Assembly: GCA_902805665.1 (NCBI GenBank)
Contig: CADCTB010000106.1
Location: 319 to 62,516 of the forward strand
From: an uncultured Acidimicrobiales bacterium
GTDB taxonomy: Bacteria > Actinomycetota > Acidimicrobiia > Acidimicrobiales > AC-14
Direction: 5' to 3'
DNA: 62,198 nt
The notes beneath the pieces are model-generated. The model made no database searches. It saw only the letters and a program-made list of their open reading frames with translations, and was not told the DNA's origin. Of the stretch, positions 27,030 through 35,851 are shown in pieces. The position numbers and the translations under genes are program-made. Every line of letters starts with the position of its first letter. Within the stretch, counting starts at the first letter, position 1.

Positions 27030-27353
27030 ATGGTGCACGACACCAGTCTCCGGCCAGTCGAGCGCAGGGTGCTGCGCATGAGCGAGCAGGGCCTCGACGA
27101 CGCCGAGATCGGGCGGCGGTTCCGTCACAGCGCGGACTGGACGGCCCGGGTCCGCAGCCTGTCCGAGGTCCCGCGCCCGAACGGGCACCACCTGCGCGGC
27201 GACGTCCTGCGGCCGATCGAGCGCCGGGTGCTCCGGTGGCGGGCGGCTGGTGCGGACTACGACGAGCTCGCCCCCCGGTTCCGGCGGAGCCCGGACTTCC
27301 TCCGCCAGGTCGAGGCACTCGCCCAGTACCGGCTTCGGGGACCCGACTCATGA
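27030..27353 (+). CDS. Internally duplicated helix-turn-helix-like protein
   Basis: 107 residues with a good GGGAGGT ribosome-binding site. The sequence is a tandem duplication: LRPVERRVLRMSEQGLDDAE, then IGRRFRHSADW, is repeated about 53 residues later as LRPIERRVLRWRAAGADYDE, then LAPRFRRSPDF. Each half looks like a LuxR/sigma-region-4 type helix-turn-helix (ERRVL...EI..RF..S), so the protein may bind two DNA half-sites. The stop overlaps the thioredoxin ATG (ATGA), so the two proteins are made together. No known family is assigned. Confidence 0.6.
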   Translation: MVHDTSLRPVERRVLRMSEQGLDDAEIGRRFRHSADWTARVRSLSEVPRPNGHHLRGDVLRPIERRVLRWRAAGADYDELAPRFRRSPDFLRQVEALAQYRLRGPDS

Positions 27354-27865
27354 GCACCGTCGCCGGAGGCGGCGCCAGCAGTACCGTCGCCGGAGGTGGC
27401 GCCAGCAGCACGTTCGCCGGAGGTGGCGCCAGCAGTACCGTCATCGCCTGCGCGAGCTGCGGCAAGAAGAATCGCGTGCCCGCGGCGGCCGCCGGCGTGC
27501 CGCGCTGCGCGGCGTGTCATGCGCCCCTCCCGTGGTTGACGACGGCGGAGGACGCCGACTTCGACCGGGTGGCCGGTGAGTCGCCCCTTCCCGTCCTCGT
27601 CGACCTGTGGGCACCGTGGTGCGGCCCGTGCAAGGCCGTCGCCCCGGGCGTGGAGCAGGCGGCCCGGAAGCTCGCCGGACGGCTCAAGGTGGTGAAGGTC
27701 AACGTCGACCGGGCACCGGCCGTCTCCGCCCGGTACGACGCCAGGAGCATTCCGACCCTGCTCATCCTCGACAATGGAGTGGTGAAGGACCGCCAGGTCG
27801 GCGCCGTGCCGCCCGACGCGCTCCTCAGGTGGGCGGAGCAGGCGCTCCGCCGCAGCGCGGCCTGA
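27350..27865 (+). CDS. Thioredoxin (TrxC-like, zinc-ribbon N-terminus)
   Basis: 171 residues. After a start MSTVAGGGASST and two further AGGGASST repeats comes a four-cysteine zinc ribbon (CASCGKKNRV, then CAACHAPLPW) as in thioredoxin-2. The thioredoxin fold follows with the active site LWAPWCGPCKAVAPG and the cis-proline segment RSIPTLLILDNG. It reduces disulfides in the cytosol. The N-terminal repeat comes from three 27-bp tandem DNA copies and is a lineage-specific add-on. Coupling to an HTH-like gene is unusual for TrxC. Confidence 0.9.
   Translation: MSTVAGGGASSTVAGGGASSTFAGGGASSTVIACASCGKKNRVPAAAAGVPRCAACHAPLPWLTTAEDADFDRVAGESPLPVLVDLWAPWCGPCKAVAPGVEQAARKLAGRLKVVKVNVDRAPAVSARYDARSIPTLLILDNGVVKDRQVGAVPPDALLRWAEQALRRSAA
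27359..27439 (+). repeat. Three tandem 27-bp units in the thioredoxin gene
   Basis: Units at 27359-27385, 27386-27412 and 27413-27439 share the core CGCCGGAGG(C/T)GGCGCCAGCA and differ at three or four positions in total. The period of nine codons keeps frame and encodes three VAGGGASST-like units, so copy number could vary without breaking the gene. Confidence 0.9.
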
Positions 27866-27871
27866 GCCCCC

Positions 27872-29035
27872 TCAGGCCCCCATGCCGATGGCCTGGGAGA
27901 TCTGGAGGCTCTTGCCTTCGGTCTGCAGGGCGGGCGCGACCATGACCTCGGCCTTCTGGAACTCCTTGACCGTCTCGTAGCCGCACGTGGCCATCGATGT
28001 CTTCAGGGCGCCGAACAGGTTGAGCCGGCCGTCGTTCTCGTGAGCGGGGCCGGTGAGGATCTCACGCAAGGTGCCGCGGGTGGTGGTGCGGACGCGGGCG
28101 CCACGGGGCAGGGTGGGGTGGAACGTGGCCATGCCCCAGTGGTAGCCCCGGCCGGGGGCCTCGTGGGCGGCGGCGAGCGGGGAGGCGATCATCACCGCGT
28201 CGGCCCCGCAGGCGATGGCCTTGGCGATGTCGCCGCCCGTGCTCATGCCGCCGTCGGCGATGACGTGGACGTAGACACCGGTCTCGTCGAGGTGGCGCAT
28301 GCGGGCGCCGGCCGCGTCGGCGATGGCGGTGGCCTGGGGGACGCCGAGCCCGAGGACCGCCCGCGTGGTGCAGGCCTGCCCGGGGCCGACGCCGACCAGG
28401 ATGCCGACCGCACCGGTGCGCATGAGCTGGAGGGCGCTCTTGTACGAGGCACACCCGCCGACGACCACCGGGATCTCCAGCTCCCGGACGAAGGTCTTCA
28501 GGTTGAGGGGCTCGACCGTCTTGGAGACGTGCTCGGCCGAGACCACCGTGCCCTGGATGACCAGCAGGTCGAGCTCGGCCTCCAGGATGGCCTTGGAGAG
28601 CTGATACGTGCGCTGGGGCGTGACCGAGGCGCACGCGGTGACGCCGGCCTCCTTGATCTCGGCGATGCGCCGGCCGACCAGCTCCTCCTTGATGGGCTCG
28701 GCGTAGATCTCCTGCATCCGCAGCGTGGCCTTCTCGGAGTCGAGCGTGGCGATCTCGTCGAGCAGGGGCTCGGGGTCGTCGTAGCGCGTCCACAGGCCTT
28801 CGAGGTTGAGCACGCCCACCCCACCTAGCTGGCCGATGGCGATTGCCGTCGCCGGGCTGACCACGCCGTCCATGGCCGACGCCATCAGAGGCAGCTCGAA
28901 GCGGAAAGCATCGATCTCCCACGAGATGTCGCAGTCCTCGGGGTCGCGTGTGCGGCGACTGGGGACGATGGCGATGTCGTCGAACCCGTATGCCTGCCGA
29001 CCCGACTTCCCGATGCCAATCTCGATCTCTGCCAT
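27872..29035 (-). CDS. guaB3: IMP dehydrogenase-related protein, GuaB3 family
   Basis: 387 residues, lacking the CBS pair of true IMP dehydrogenase. It keeps the barrel features: DIAIVPSRRTRDPEDCDISW, LPLMASAMDGVVSPATAI, GVLNLEGLWTRY, the catalytic-loop-like GVGPGQACTTRAVLG, and HVIADGGMSTGGDIAKAIA. Such proteins are widespread in Actinobacteria beside guaB and may reduce GMP or act on a related nucleotide; IMP dehydrogenase activity is not assured. The gene is alone on its strand, with neighbours on both sides converging or diverging. Confidence 0.9.
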   Translation of the reverse strand: MAEIEIGIGKSGRQAYGFDDIAIVPSRRTRDPEDCDISWEIDAFRFELPLMASAMDGVVSPATAIAIGQLGGVGVLNLEGLWTRYDDPEPLLDEIATLDSEKATLRMQEIYAEPIKEELVGRRIAEIKEAGVTACASVTPQRTYQLSKAILEAELDLLVIQGTVVSAEHVSKTVEPLNLKTFVRELEIPVVVGGCASYKSALQLMRTGAVGILVGVGPGQACTTRAVLGLGVPQATAIADAAGARMRHLDETGVYVHVIADGGMSTGGDIAKAIACGADAVMIASPLAAAHEAPGRGYHWGMATFHPTLPRGARVRTTTRGTLREILTGPAHENDGRLNLFGALKTSMATCGYETVKEFQKAEVMVAPALQTEGKSLQISQAIGMGA

Positions 29036-29089
29036 CCGTCGACAATACCGGGGTCAGCCACACAACAAGTGGTTGGGTACGGTCGGGCG

Positions 29090-29791
29090 GTGCGGGGCAT
29101 CGGCACCGTCGTCAACGTGATCACCGTGGTCGGCGGCACCCTGGCCGGCGTCGTCCTGGGCGCCCGGCTGCCGCAGCGACTGCGCACCGCCGTCCTGCAG
29201 GCCGTGGGCCTGGTGACGCTCGTGATCGGAGCCCGGGACGCCCTGGGCACCCGCAACGTCGTCTTCCCCCTCGTCGCCCTGATCTTCGGCGCCGTCATCG
29301 GTGAGTTGCTGCGGATCGAGGACCGGCTGGAGGCACTCGGTCAGGCCATACGACGCCGGTTCGCGGGGAGCGAGGGCGAGGAGTCGCGGTTCGTCGAGGG
29401 GTTCGTGGCCGCCAGCCTGCTGTTCTGCGTGGGACCACTCACCATCCTGGGCGCCATCCGGGACGGTCTCGGCGGCCCCGACCACGCGCAGCTGCTCCTG
29501 GTCAAGGCCGCGCTGGACGGGGTTGTCTCCATTGCGTTCGCATCCACGATGGGCTGGGGCGTGGGGTTCAGCGCCCTCACCGTGGTCGCCGTGCAGGGGA
29601 CGCTCACCCTGGGAGCCGGCGCCGCCGACCGTCTGCTCACCGACCGGATGATCGTCGAGATGACCGCCACGGGCGGGGTCATCGTCATCGGGATCGGGCT
29701 GCGCCTGCTCGACCTCAAGAAAGTGGCGGTGGCGTCGTTCCTACCGGCGTTGGTGCTCGCCCCGATCGGGGTGGCCCTGTTCGCCCGCTGA
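29090..29791 (+). CDS. DUF554 integral membrane protein
   Basis: 233 residues from GTG 29090 with about seven hydrophobic segments. The DUF554 signature is visible: GTVVNVITVVGGTLAGVVLG at the N-terminus, VFPLVALIFGAVIGELLRIE, FVAASLLFCVGPLTILGAI, and a GVIVIGIGLRLLDLKKVAVA segment. The family is an inner-membrane putative transporter of unknown substrate. It converges on the 59-residue gene; only one base separates their stops. Confidence 0.85.
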   Translation: MRGIGTVVNVITVVGGTLAGVVLGARLPQRLRTAVLQAVGLVTLVIGARDALGTRNVVFPLVALIFGAVIGELLRIEDRLEALGQAIRRRFAGSEGEESRFVEGFVAASLLFCVGPLTILGAIRDGLGGPDHAQLLLVKAALDGVVSIAFASTMGWGVGFSALTVVAVQGTLTLGAGAADRLLTDRMIVEMTATGGVIVIGIGLRLLDLKKVAVASFLPALVLAPIGVALFAR

Positions 29792-29792
29792 C

Positions 29793-29972
29793 TTAGCGCA
29801 GCTCGGCCGAGGCGGCCAGGTCGGCCTGGGCCTCGGCAGTGGCCTCGAGGAACTCCCGCATGCCGGCGATCTTCAGGTTGCTCAGGACGCGGCCGGGCGG
29901 GGTGTCCCCGCGCTCCCACTCCATCCAGGCCACGAGCAGCTTGGTCGGATCGGGCGGCGGTCGTTCGTCCAC
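29793..29972 (-). CDS. Small conserved actinobacterial-type protein
   Basis: A 59-residue protein from GTG 29972, VDERPPPDPTKLLVAWMEWE, then RGDTPPGRVLSNLKIAGMRE. The WMEWERGDTPPGR block is highly regular and looks conserved; the C-terminus is helical. No catalytic motif is visible. An alternative in-frame GTG lies at 29981. It is divergent from the ferredoxin gene with only 20 bases between starts, so it may be translated from a leaderless transcript. Function unknown. Confidence 0.6.
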   Translation of the reverse strand: MDERPPPDPTKLLVAWMEWERGDTPPGRVLSNLKIAGMREFLEATAEAQADLAASAELR

Positions 29973-29992
29973 ATGGGCCACACTAGTGCCCA

Positions 29993-30196
29993 ATGGCCCT
30001 GGAGATCGACGTGAGCGTGGCCCGCTGCATCGCATCGAAGGCCTGCGTCCACGCCGCCGAGGGGGTGTTCGAGATCGTCAACGGGGTGGCGCGCGTGGTC
30101 GATCCGGATGCGGCGCCGCTGGACGACATCCTGGCCGCGGCGGACGAGTGCCCGACCGGCGCCATCACGGTGAAAGAGGACGGCCGGCAGCTCTGA
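29993..30196 (+). CDS. Ferredoxin, [3Fe-4S] type
   Basis: A 67-residue ferredoxin: EIDVSVARCIASKACVHAAEG, then VFEIVNGVARVV and DECPTGAITV. Only three cluster cysteines are present (C-x5-C near the start and C-P near the end), with Ala where the second cluster cysteine would stand, which is typical of the one-cluster 3Fe-4S ferredoxins that serve actinobacterial cytochrome P450s. No P450 or reductase is nearby in the window. It starts at ATG 29993. Confidence 0.88.
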   Translation: MALEIDVSVARCIASKACVHAAEGVFEIVNGVARVVDPDAAPLDDILAAADECPTGAITVKEDGRQL

Positions 30197-30216
30197 GCGC
30201 GCTGCCGGCCGTCCTC
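30176..30216. terminator. 16-bp perfect hairpin ending ferredoxin and groEL transcripts
   Basis: GAGGACGGCCGGCAGC pairs perfectly with GCTGCCGGCCGTCCTC around nine bases. The left arm covers the last codons of the ferredoxin gene, including its CGGCAGCTC end, and the right arm lies before the groEL stop on the other strand. On the minus strand TTTC follows the stem, so it can serve both converging genes. Confidence 0.7.
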
Positions 30217-30228
30217 CCTGAAAACGTC

Positions 30229-31872
<1,644 letters not shown>

Positions 31873-31876
31873 CTAC

Positions 31877-32173
31877 CTACTTGCTGCCGGCGATGGCGAG
31901 GACGTCGCGGCTGGACAGGATCAGCACGTCCTCACCGCCGACGGTGATCTCGGTGCCGCCGTACTTGCTGTAGACGACGGTGTCGCCGACCTTGACGTCG
32001 AGCGGGATGATCTCGCCGGTCTGCTCCGAACGGCGGCCGGGGCCTACCGCGAGGACCTCGCCCTGCTGGGGCTTCTCCTTCGCCGTGTCGGGGATGACCA
32101 GGCCGCTGACGGTGGTCTGCTCAGCCTCGTTGGGGCGGACGACGATACGGTCGTCGAGGGGCTTGAGGTTCAT
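31877..32173 (-). CDS. groES: Chaperonin GroES (Hsp10)
   Basis: GroES is the lid of the GroEL chamber. It has 98 residues: [53 protein letters not shown] and [24 protein letters not shown] ribosome-binding site precedes the ATG at 32173, and a perfect CIRCE operator lies 32 bases upstream, so the operon is probably repressed by HrcA. The first gene of groES-groEL. Confidence 0.98.
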   Translation of the reverse strand: MNLKPLDDRIVVRPNEAEQTTVSGLVIPDTAKEKPQQGEVLAVGPGRRSEQTGEIIPLDVKVGDTVVYSKYGGTEITVGGEDVLILSSRDVLAIAGSK

Positions 32174-32204
32174 GTCGGTTCGACCTCCATAGGACGAAAA
32201 GGGA

Positions 32205-32231
32205 TTAGCACTCTCGTGTGTCGAGTGCTAA
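32205..32231 (-). promoter_or_regulatory. CIRCE operator of groES-groEL
   Basis: TTAGCACTC, nine spacer bases, GAGTGCTAA: the exact HrcA-binding CIRCE consensus. It lies between the predicted -10 box and the groES start and covers the expected transcription start. hrcA itself is outside the window. Confidence 0.97.
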
Positions 32232-32259
32232 CGATAGCCCGGTCCGGTTGCTACAGCAA
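32231..32259 (-). promoter_or_regulatory. Predicted groES promoter
   Basis: On the minus strand TTGCTG (32259-32254) and TATCGT (32236-32231) are separated by 17 bases, and the -10 box touches the CIRCE element. The -35 box sits in the loop and right arm of the 14-bp hairpin 32238-32269. Confidence 0.6.
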
Positions 32260-32269
32260 CCGGACCGGG
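32238..32269. terminator. 14-bp perfect hairpin upstream of groES
   Basis: CCCGGTCCGGTTGC pairs perfectly with GCAACCGGACCGGG around TACA. It is well placed to stop transcripts coming from tsaD before the groES promoter, and it overlaps the predicted groES -35 box. No T-run follows on either strand. Confidence 0.6.
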
Positions 32270-32339
32270 ATGTCTTGCGGCGGGCACCCGGGCCCTTCGG
32301 GCACTGCAACTCCGTTGCCACGTAGGAAGGCCGCCGCTG

Positions 32340-32364
32340 CCGGCGGGGGCCCCTGCCCCGCCGG
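32340..32364 (-). terminator. Hairpin after tsaD
   Basis: CCGGCGGGG and CCCCGCCGG form a nine-base stem around seven bases, 15 bases past the tsaD stop. Together with the hairpin at 32238 it probably ends the tsa operon transcript. The rest of 32270-32339 shows only a small GGGCCCTTCGGGC stem. Confidence 0.55.
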
Positions 32365-32378
32365 CCCGCCGGAAACGG

Positions 32379-33386
32379 TTACGCCAGGCGCAGGTTCGGC
32401 TGGGCGCCGATGTCGAGCGGCGTCGCCCCGTCCGCCCGGTAGCGCCACCAGGCTGCCGCGGCCACCATTGCCGCGTTGTCGGTGCACATGGAGCGGCTGG
32501 GGAGGAAGCAGCGCAGGCCCTCTTCGGTGCAGAGGTCGAGTATGCGCTCCCGCAGCAGCGAGTTGGCCGCCACCCCCCCGCCCAGGCAGACGGTGCTGGC
32601 CCCCACCTCGGCGACGGCCCGCCGGGTCTTGTCCACCAGCACGTCGACCACCGCGGCCTGGAACGAGGCGGCGACGTCGGCCACCGGTGTTTCCGGGTTG
32701 TCCCGCACGTAGCGGATCACCGCCGTCTTCAGCCCGCTCAGGGAGAAGTCGAGCCCCTGCGGCATGGCCCGGGGGAACTTCACCGCGGTGGGATCACCGG
32801 TGAGGGCCACGTTGTCGATGGCCGGCCCGCCGGGGTAACCGAGCCCCATGACCCGGGCGACCTTGTCGAACGCCTCGCCCACCGCGTCGTCGACCGTGGT
32901 GCCCAAGAGCCGGTATTGGCCGTGGGCGTCCATGGCCACGAGCATGGTGTGGCCCCCGGAGACCAGAAGCACCACCAGCGGTGGTTCGAGGTCGGGCTCC
33001 TCGAGGAAGCAGGCGTAGAGGTGGGCCTCCATGTGGTTGACGCCGATGAACGGCAGCCCCCAGGCCAGGGCGTAGGCCTTGGCCGCGCTGATGCCGACGA
33101 GGAGGGCGCCGGCCAGGCCGGGCCCGACCGTTGCCGCCACTGCGTGCAGCTCGTTGCCCTCGATGCCGGACTCCACCAGCGCCTGGGCCACGGCCGGCGT
33201 GAGCAGCTCCACGTGGGCCCGGCTGGCGATCTCGGGCACGACCCCGCCGTACCGGGCGTGCAGGTCGACCTGGCTGGACACCACCGACGACACCACCGTG
33301 TCGCCGTTGGAGACGACCGCGGCGGCGGTCTCGTCGCACGACGTCTCTATGCCGAGGATCAGGAACTGGTCTGGTGTTTCACTCAC
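32379..33386 (-). CDS. tsaD: tRNA N6-adenosine threonylcarbamoyltransferase TsaD
   Basis: TsaD transfers threonylcarbamoyl to A37 of ANN-decoding tRNAs, working with TsaB and TsaE encoded upstream. In 335 residues it has [16 protein letters not shown] at the N-terminus, the metal-binding HMEAH motif, [26 protein letters not shown], and [13 protein letters not shown]. The start is GTG 33386. A 34-codon ORF fills the gap to rimI upstream. It is the last gene of its operon before the groES promoter. Confidence 0.97.
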   Translation of the reverse strand: MSETPDQFLILGIETSCDETAAAVVSNGDTVVSSVVSSQVDLHARYGGVVPEIASRAHVELLTPAVAQALVESGIEGNELHAVAATVGPGLAGALLVGISAAKAYALAWGLPFIGVNHMEAHLYACFLEEPDLEPPLVVLLVSGGHTMLVAMDAHGQYRLLGTTVDDAVGEAFDKVARVMGLGYPGGPAIDNVALTGDPTAVKFPRAMPQGLDFSLSGLKTAVIRYVRDNPETPVADVAASFQAAVVDVLVDKTRRAVAEVGASTVCLGGGVAANSLLRERILDLCTEEGLRCFLPSRSMCTDNAAMVAAAAWWRYRADGATPLDIGAQPNLRLA

Positions 33387-33390
33387 GGTG

Positions 33391-33495
33391 CTAACTATGC
33401 CTCCGGATCCGCTCGCCGAGCCCAGATGGCCCGCCGGCAGCGGCCTGCGCTCCGCTCCGGCAGGGCCGGCGGCCCGCTCGGCGATCGCCGCTCAC
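33391..33495 (-). CDS. 34-residue micro-ORF between rimI and tsaD
   Basis: A GTG at 33495 overlaps the rimI TGA (GTGA). The frame VSGDRRAGRRPCRSGAQAAA, then GGPSGLGERIRRHS, ends in TAG four bases before the tsaD GTG. The peptide is basic and has no recognised domain. The underlying DNA is rich in palindromes, so the frame could be a repeat read by chance. It is listed because it fits a pattern of bridging ORFs in this window. Confidence 0.3.
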   Translation of the reverse strand: MSGDRRAGRRPCRSGAQAAAGGPSGLGERIRRHS

Positions 33496-34055
33496 CGTAA
33501 ACCGTCGCTCACGAGGGTCACGCCCGGGATGCCGGCCTCGATCTCGGCCAGGCGGAGGGTGTACTCGGGCGTGTCGACGTCGTGCGCCCACATGACGAGA
33601 GCGTCCTCGTTGGTCTCGACGTAGTAGTTCTTGCGGATGCCGGCGGGGCGGAAGCCGAAGCGGCGGTACATCTCCTGGGCCGCGCTGTTGCCGACGCGGA
33701 CCTCGAGGGTGAGGTTGCAGGCACCCCGGCGGATGGCCGTCCGGGCCAGCGTCAGCAGCAGCCGGGTGCCGATCTTGTTGCGGTGCCACTCCGGGTCGAC
33801 GGCCAGCGTGGTCACGTGGCCGTCACCCTCGCTCACCATCAGGCCGGCGTAGCCGCACAGGACGCCGTTGATGCGGGCGACGTAGTACGCCCGGCTGGTG
33901 CGCATGGCCATCTCGCTCACGAACAGACTGAGCGACCACGGCCGGGCGTAGACCTGGGCCTCGATCTTCAGCACCGACCGGAGGTGGCGCCGACGCATGG
34001 GGACGATGTGCACGACCAGCTGGTCGGGTGCGAGCTCACGCCTGGCCTGCACCAT
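33492..34055 (-). CDS. rimI: Ribosomal-protein-alanine N-acetyltransferase RimI-like
   Basis: A GNAT acetyltransferase of 187 residues, usually found beside tsaB; RimI acetylates the N-terminus of ribosomal protein S18. The core is VPMRRRHLRSVLKIEAQVYA at the start, the acetyl-CoA-binding DPEWHRNKIGTRLLLTL, then NLTLEVRVGNSAAQEMYRRF, GFRPAGIRKNYY. The N-terminus (MVQARRELAPDQLVVHI) is a little longer than usual. The ATG at 34055 lies two bases after the tsaB stop. Confidence 0.9.
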   Translation of the reverse strand: MVQARRELAPDQLVVHIVPMRRRHLRSVLKIEAQVYARPWSLSLFVSEMAMRTSRAYYVARINGVLCGYAGLMVSEGDGHVTTLAVDPEWHRNKIGTRLLLTLARTAIRRGACNLTLEVRVGNSAAQEMYRRFGFRPAGIRKNYYVETNEDALVMWAHDVDTPEYTLRLAEIEAGIPGVTLVSDGLR

Positions 34056-34057
34056 CG

Positions 34058-34762
34058 CTATGTGGCCCGGTCCATCGCCGCGTTCCAGTTGATCTCCGCG
34101 TCGCTCTTGCGCAGGTAGAGGGGCTGGAGCTCCCAGGGCTGCACGAACTCCTCCCGCAACGCCTGCGGGTGGGCCAGCTCGACGAGCGAGGCTGCCGAGG
34201 GGAACGCCGACGTGGCCCCGCCGGCCTCGGCGCCGGAGACCTCGGTGAGGATCGCCGGGTAGCGGAGGGCGCCGTCGCCCACCACCAGGCAGTCCTCGCC
34301 CCGGGCCAACAGCTCGGACGCCAGGTCGTCGGGGGACCCCACCTGGTACGACGACAGCCGCTGGGCGCCCCCCGGCACCTGGCGGTAGAACGCGTAGAAC
34401 AGCTCGCCCCGGCGGGCGTCGATCACGGGGACGATCAACCGGTCGGTGTAGCGGACCGGGAAGGCGAGCAGGTCGAGGCTGGAGATGCCGATCGTCGGTA
34501 CCCGCAGGGCCTGGGCCAGGGCCTTGGCGGCCGACACGCCGACCCGCAGGCCGCTGAAGAGCCCGGGTCCCACGTCGACGGCGATGGCGCTGATGTCGCT
34601 GAGGTCGATCTGCGCCTGCCGGCACATGAACTCGATGGCGGGCACCAGCGTCTCCACGTGGCGGCGGCCCTTGGCCGCGTGGAAGCAGGCCAGGACGCCC
34701 TCGTGGCCGCCGATGGCGCATCCGACCTGGATGGTCGCCGTCTCGATGCCCAGGATCAGCAC
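34058..34762 (-). CDS. tsaB: tRNA threonylcarbamoyladenosine biosynthesis protein TsaB
   Basis: TsaB is the ASKHA-fold partner of TsaD and TsaE in t6A synthesis. It has 234 residues from GTG 34762: MLILGIETATIQVGCAIGGH, then RRHVETLVPAIEF, AVDVGPGLFSGLRVGVSAAK (the glycine-rich ASKHA segment) and VIDARRGELFYAFYR. The C-terminal third diverges, as usual for TsaB. It lies between tsaE and rimI in the conserved order. Confidence 0.95.
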   Translation of the reverse strand: MLILGIETATIQVGCAIGGHEGVLACFHAAKGRRHVETLVPAIEFMCRQAQIDLSDISAIAVDVGPGLFSGLRVGVSAAKALAQALRVPTIGISSLDLLAFPVRYTDRLIVPVIDARRGELFYAFYRQVPGGAQRLSSYQVGSPDDLASELLARGEDCLVVGDGALRYPAILTEVSGAEAGGATSAFPSAASLVELAHPQALREEFVQPWELQPLYLRKSDAEINWNAAMDRAT

Positions 34763-34779
34763 GGCGGGCGCTCGCTCAT
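34756..34779 (-). CDS. 7-residue micro-ORF between tsaE and tsaB
   Basis: An ATG shares one base with the tsaE stop (TGATG). It opens MSERPPC, and the TGA lies just inside tsaB, four bases after its GTG start. This is too short to judge as a peptide and is kept only because it follows the bridging pattern seen in other operon gaps. It may be pure chance. Confidence 0.15.
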   Translation of the reverse strand: MSERPPC

Positions 34780-35258
34780 CACACCGTCCAGGGTGCCATC
34801 GCCCGGCGGAGTGCGTCGGCGCGCGGGGGCCAACCGGGGCCGACCGACCGGATGGTCAGCAGGCGGTCGTCGGGCCCACCCGGGGCCTCGAGGCGCACCT
34901 CCAGGAAGTCGGCGGGTAGCGCGGGGGTCACCGCGTCGCCCCACTCGATGAGGGTCACGCCTCCGTCGTCGAGCAGCTCGGCGATCCCGAGATCGACCAT
35001 CTCCTGCATCGTCTCCAGGCGGTAGACGTCGAGGTGGACGAGCGGCAGGCGCCCGTCGTAGGTGCGGACGAGGATGAACGCCGGACTCGTGACCGGCTCC
35101 TCCACGCCGAGGCCCCGGGCGAAGCCCTGGGCGAAGGCGGTCTTGCCCGTGCCCAGGTCGCCCGCGAGCACGATGAGGTCGCCGGGAGCGGAGAGCGAGG
35201 CGATCTCCGCAGCGAGGGAGCGGGTGTCGTCGACCGATGTGGTGGCGGCGCGGATCAC
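34779..35258 (-). CDS. tsaE: tRNA threonylcarbamoyladenosine biosynthesis ATPase TsaE
   Basis: TsaE is the P-loop ATPase that supports TsaB-TsaD. It has 159 residues from GTG 35258, which overlaps the udg stop (GTGA). The motif VLAGDLGTGKTAFAQGFARG is the Walker A segment. TSPAFILVRTYDGRLPLVHL, then DVYRL and LIEWGDAV, are the family signatures. It opens the tsaE-tsaB-rimI-tsaD group within a longer operon. Confidence 0.96.
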   Translation of the reverse strand: MIRAATTSVDDTRSLAAEIASLSAPGDLIVLAGDLGTGKTAFAQGFARGLGVEEPVTSPAFILVRTYDGRLPLVHLDVYRLETMQEMVDLGIAELLDDGGVTLIEWGDAVTPALPADFLEVRLEAPGGPDDRLLTIRSVGPGWPPRADALRRAMAPWTV

Positions 35259-35851
35259 GGTCGCTCCCCGTCGCCGGTCAGGTACTGCTTGGCCCGGACC
35301 AGGTCGGCGCGCATCTGGGCCGCCAGGTCCCCGCCGCCTCTCAGGATCGCCGCGGGGTGGAAGGTCGGTACCAGCACGCCGCCGCGGTAGGGATAGGCCC
35401 GGCCCCGCAGCCTGGTGATGCCCTCTGTGGTCCCCAGCAGGAGCTTGGCTGCGAAGTTCCCGAGGGTGACGACCACCTTGGGGTCGATGAGGTCGACCTG
35501 GGTCTCCAGCCACGGGTGGCAGGCGGCGATCTCCACCGGCTGAGGATCGCGGTTCCCCGGGGGCCGGCACTTCACCGTGTTGGCGATGTAGAAGCGGTCG
35601 CGGGTCAGGCCCATCTCCTCCAGGACCATGCGGTCGAGCAGCTGGCCGGAGCGGCCGACGAACGGCTCGCCCTGCAGGTCCTCCTGCTGGCCGGGCGCCT
35701 CACCGACGAACATGAGGTCGGCGCTCGAGCTCCCCACGCCGAACACCACCTGGGTGCGGCCCTGCGCCAGCGGGCAGCGGGTGCAGCCCTTCGCCTCGCG
35801 CTCCACCTCGGCCAGGGCCGGCACGGACGCGATGGTAGTGGTCGGGCTCAC
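35255..35851 (-). CDS. Uracil-DNA glycosylase, iron-sulfur type (family 4/5)
   Basis: This enzyme removes uracil from DNA. It has 198 residues from GTG 35851, overlapping the alr stop (GTGA). A C-x2-C pair ([20 protein letters not shown]) and a second pair ([12 protein letters not shown], then AACHPWL) can bind a [4Fe-4S] cluster. The catalytic block is [19 protein letters not shown], and the second motif is [10 protein letters not shown]. Family 4 is favoured by GEAPGxxED. It is an unusual insertion between alr and tsaE. Confidence 0.92.
   Translation of the reverse strand: MSPTTTIASVPALAEVEREAKGCTRCPLAQGRTQVVFGVGSSSADLMFVGEAPGQQEDLQGEPFVGRSGQLLDRMVLEEMGLTRDRFYIANTVKCRPPGNRDPQPVEIAACHPWLETQVDLIDPKVVVTLGNFAAKLLLGTTEGITRLRGRAYPYRGGVLVPTFHPAAILRGGGDLAAQMRADLVRAKQYLTGDGERP

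Noticed and set aside
27359-27439. Possible CRISPR-like array (three 27-bp repeats)
   Set aside because: The units are contiguous with no spacers, keep frame and encode part of the thioredoxin N-terminus.
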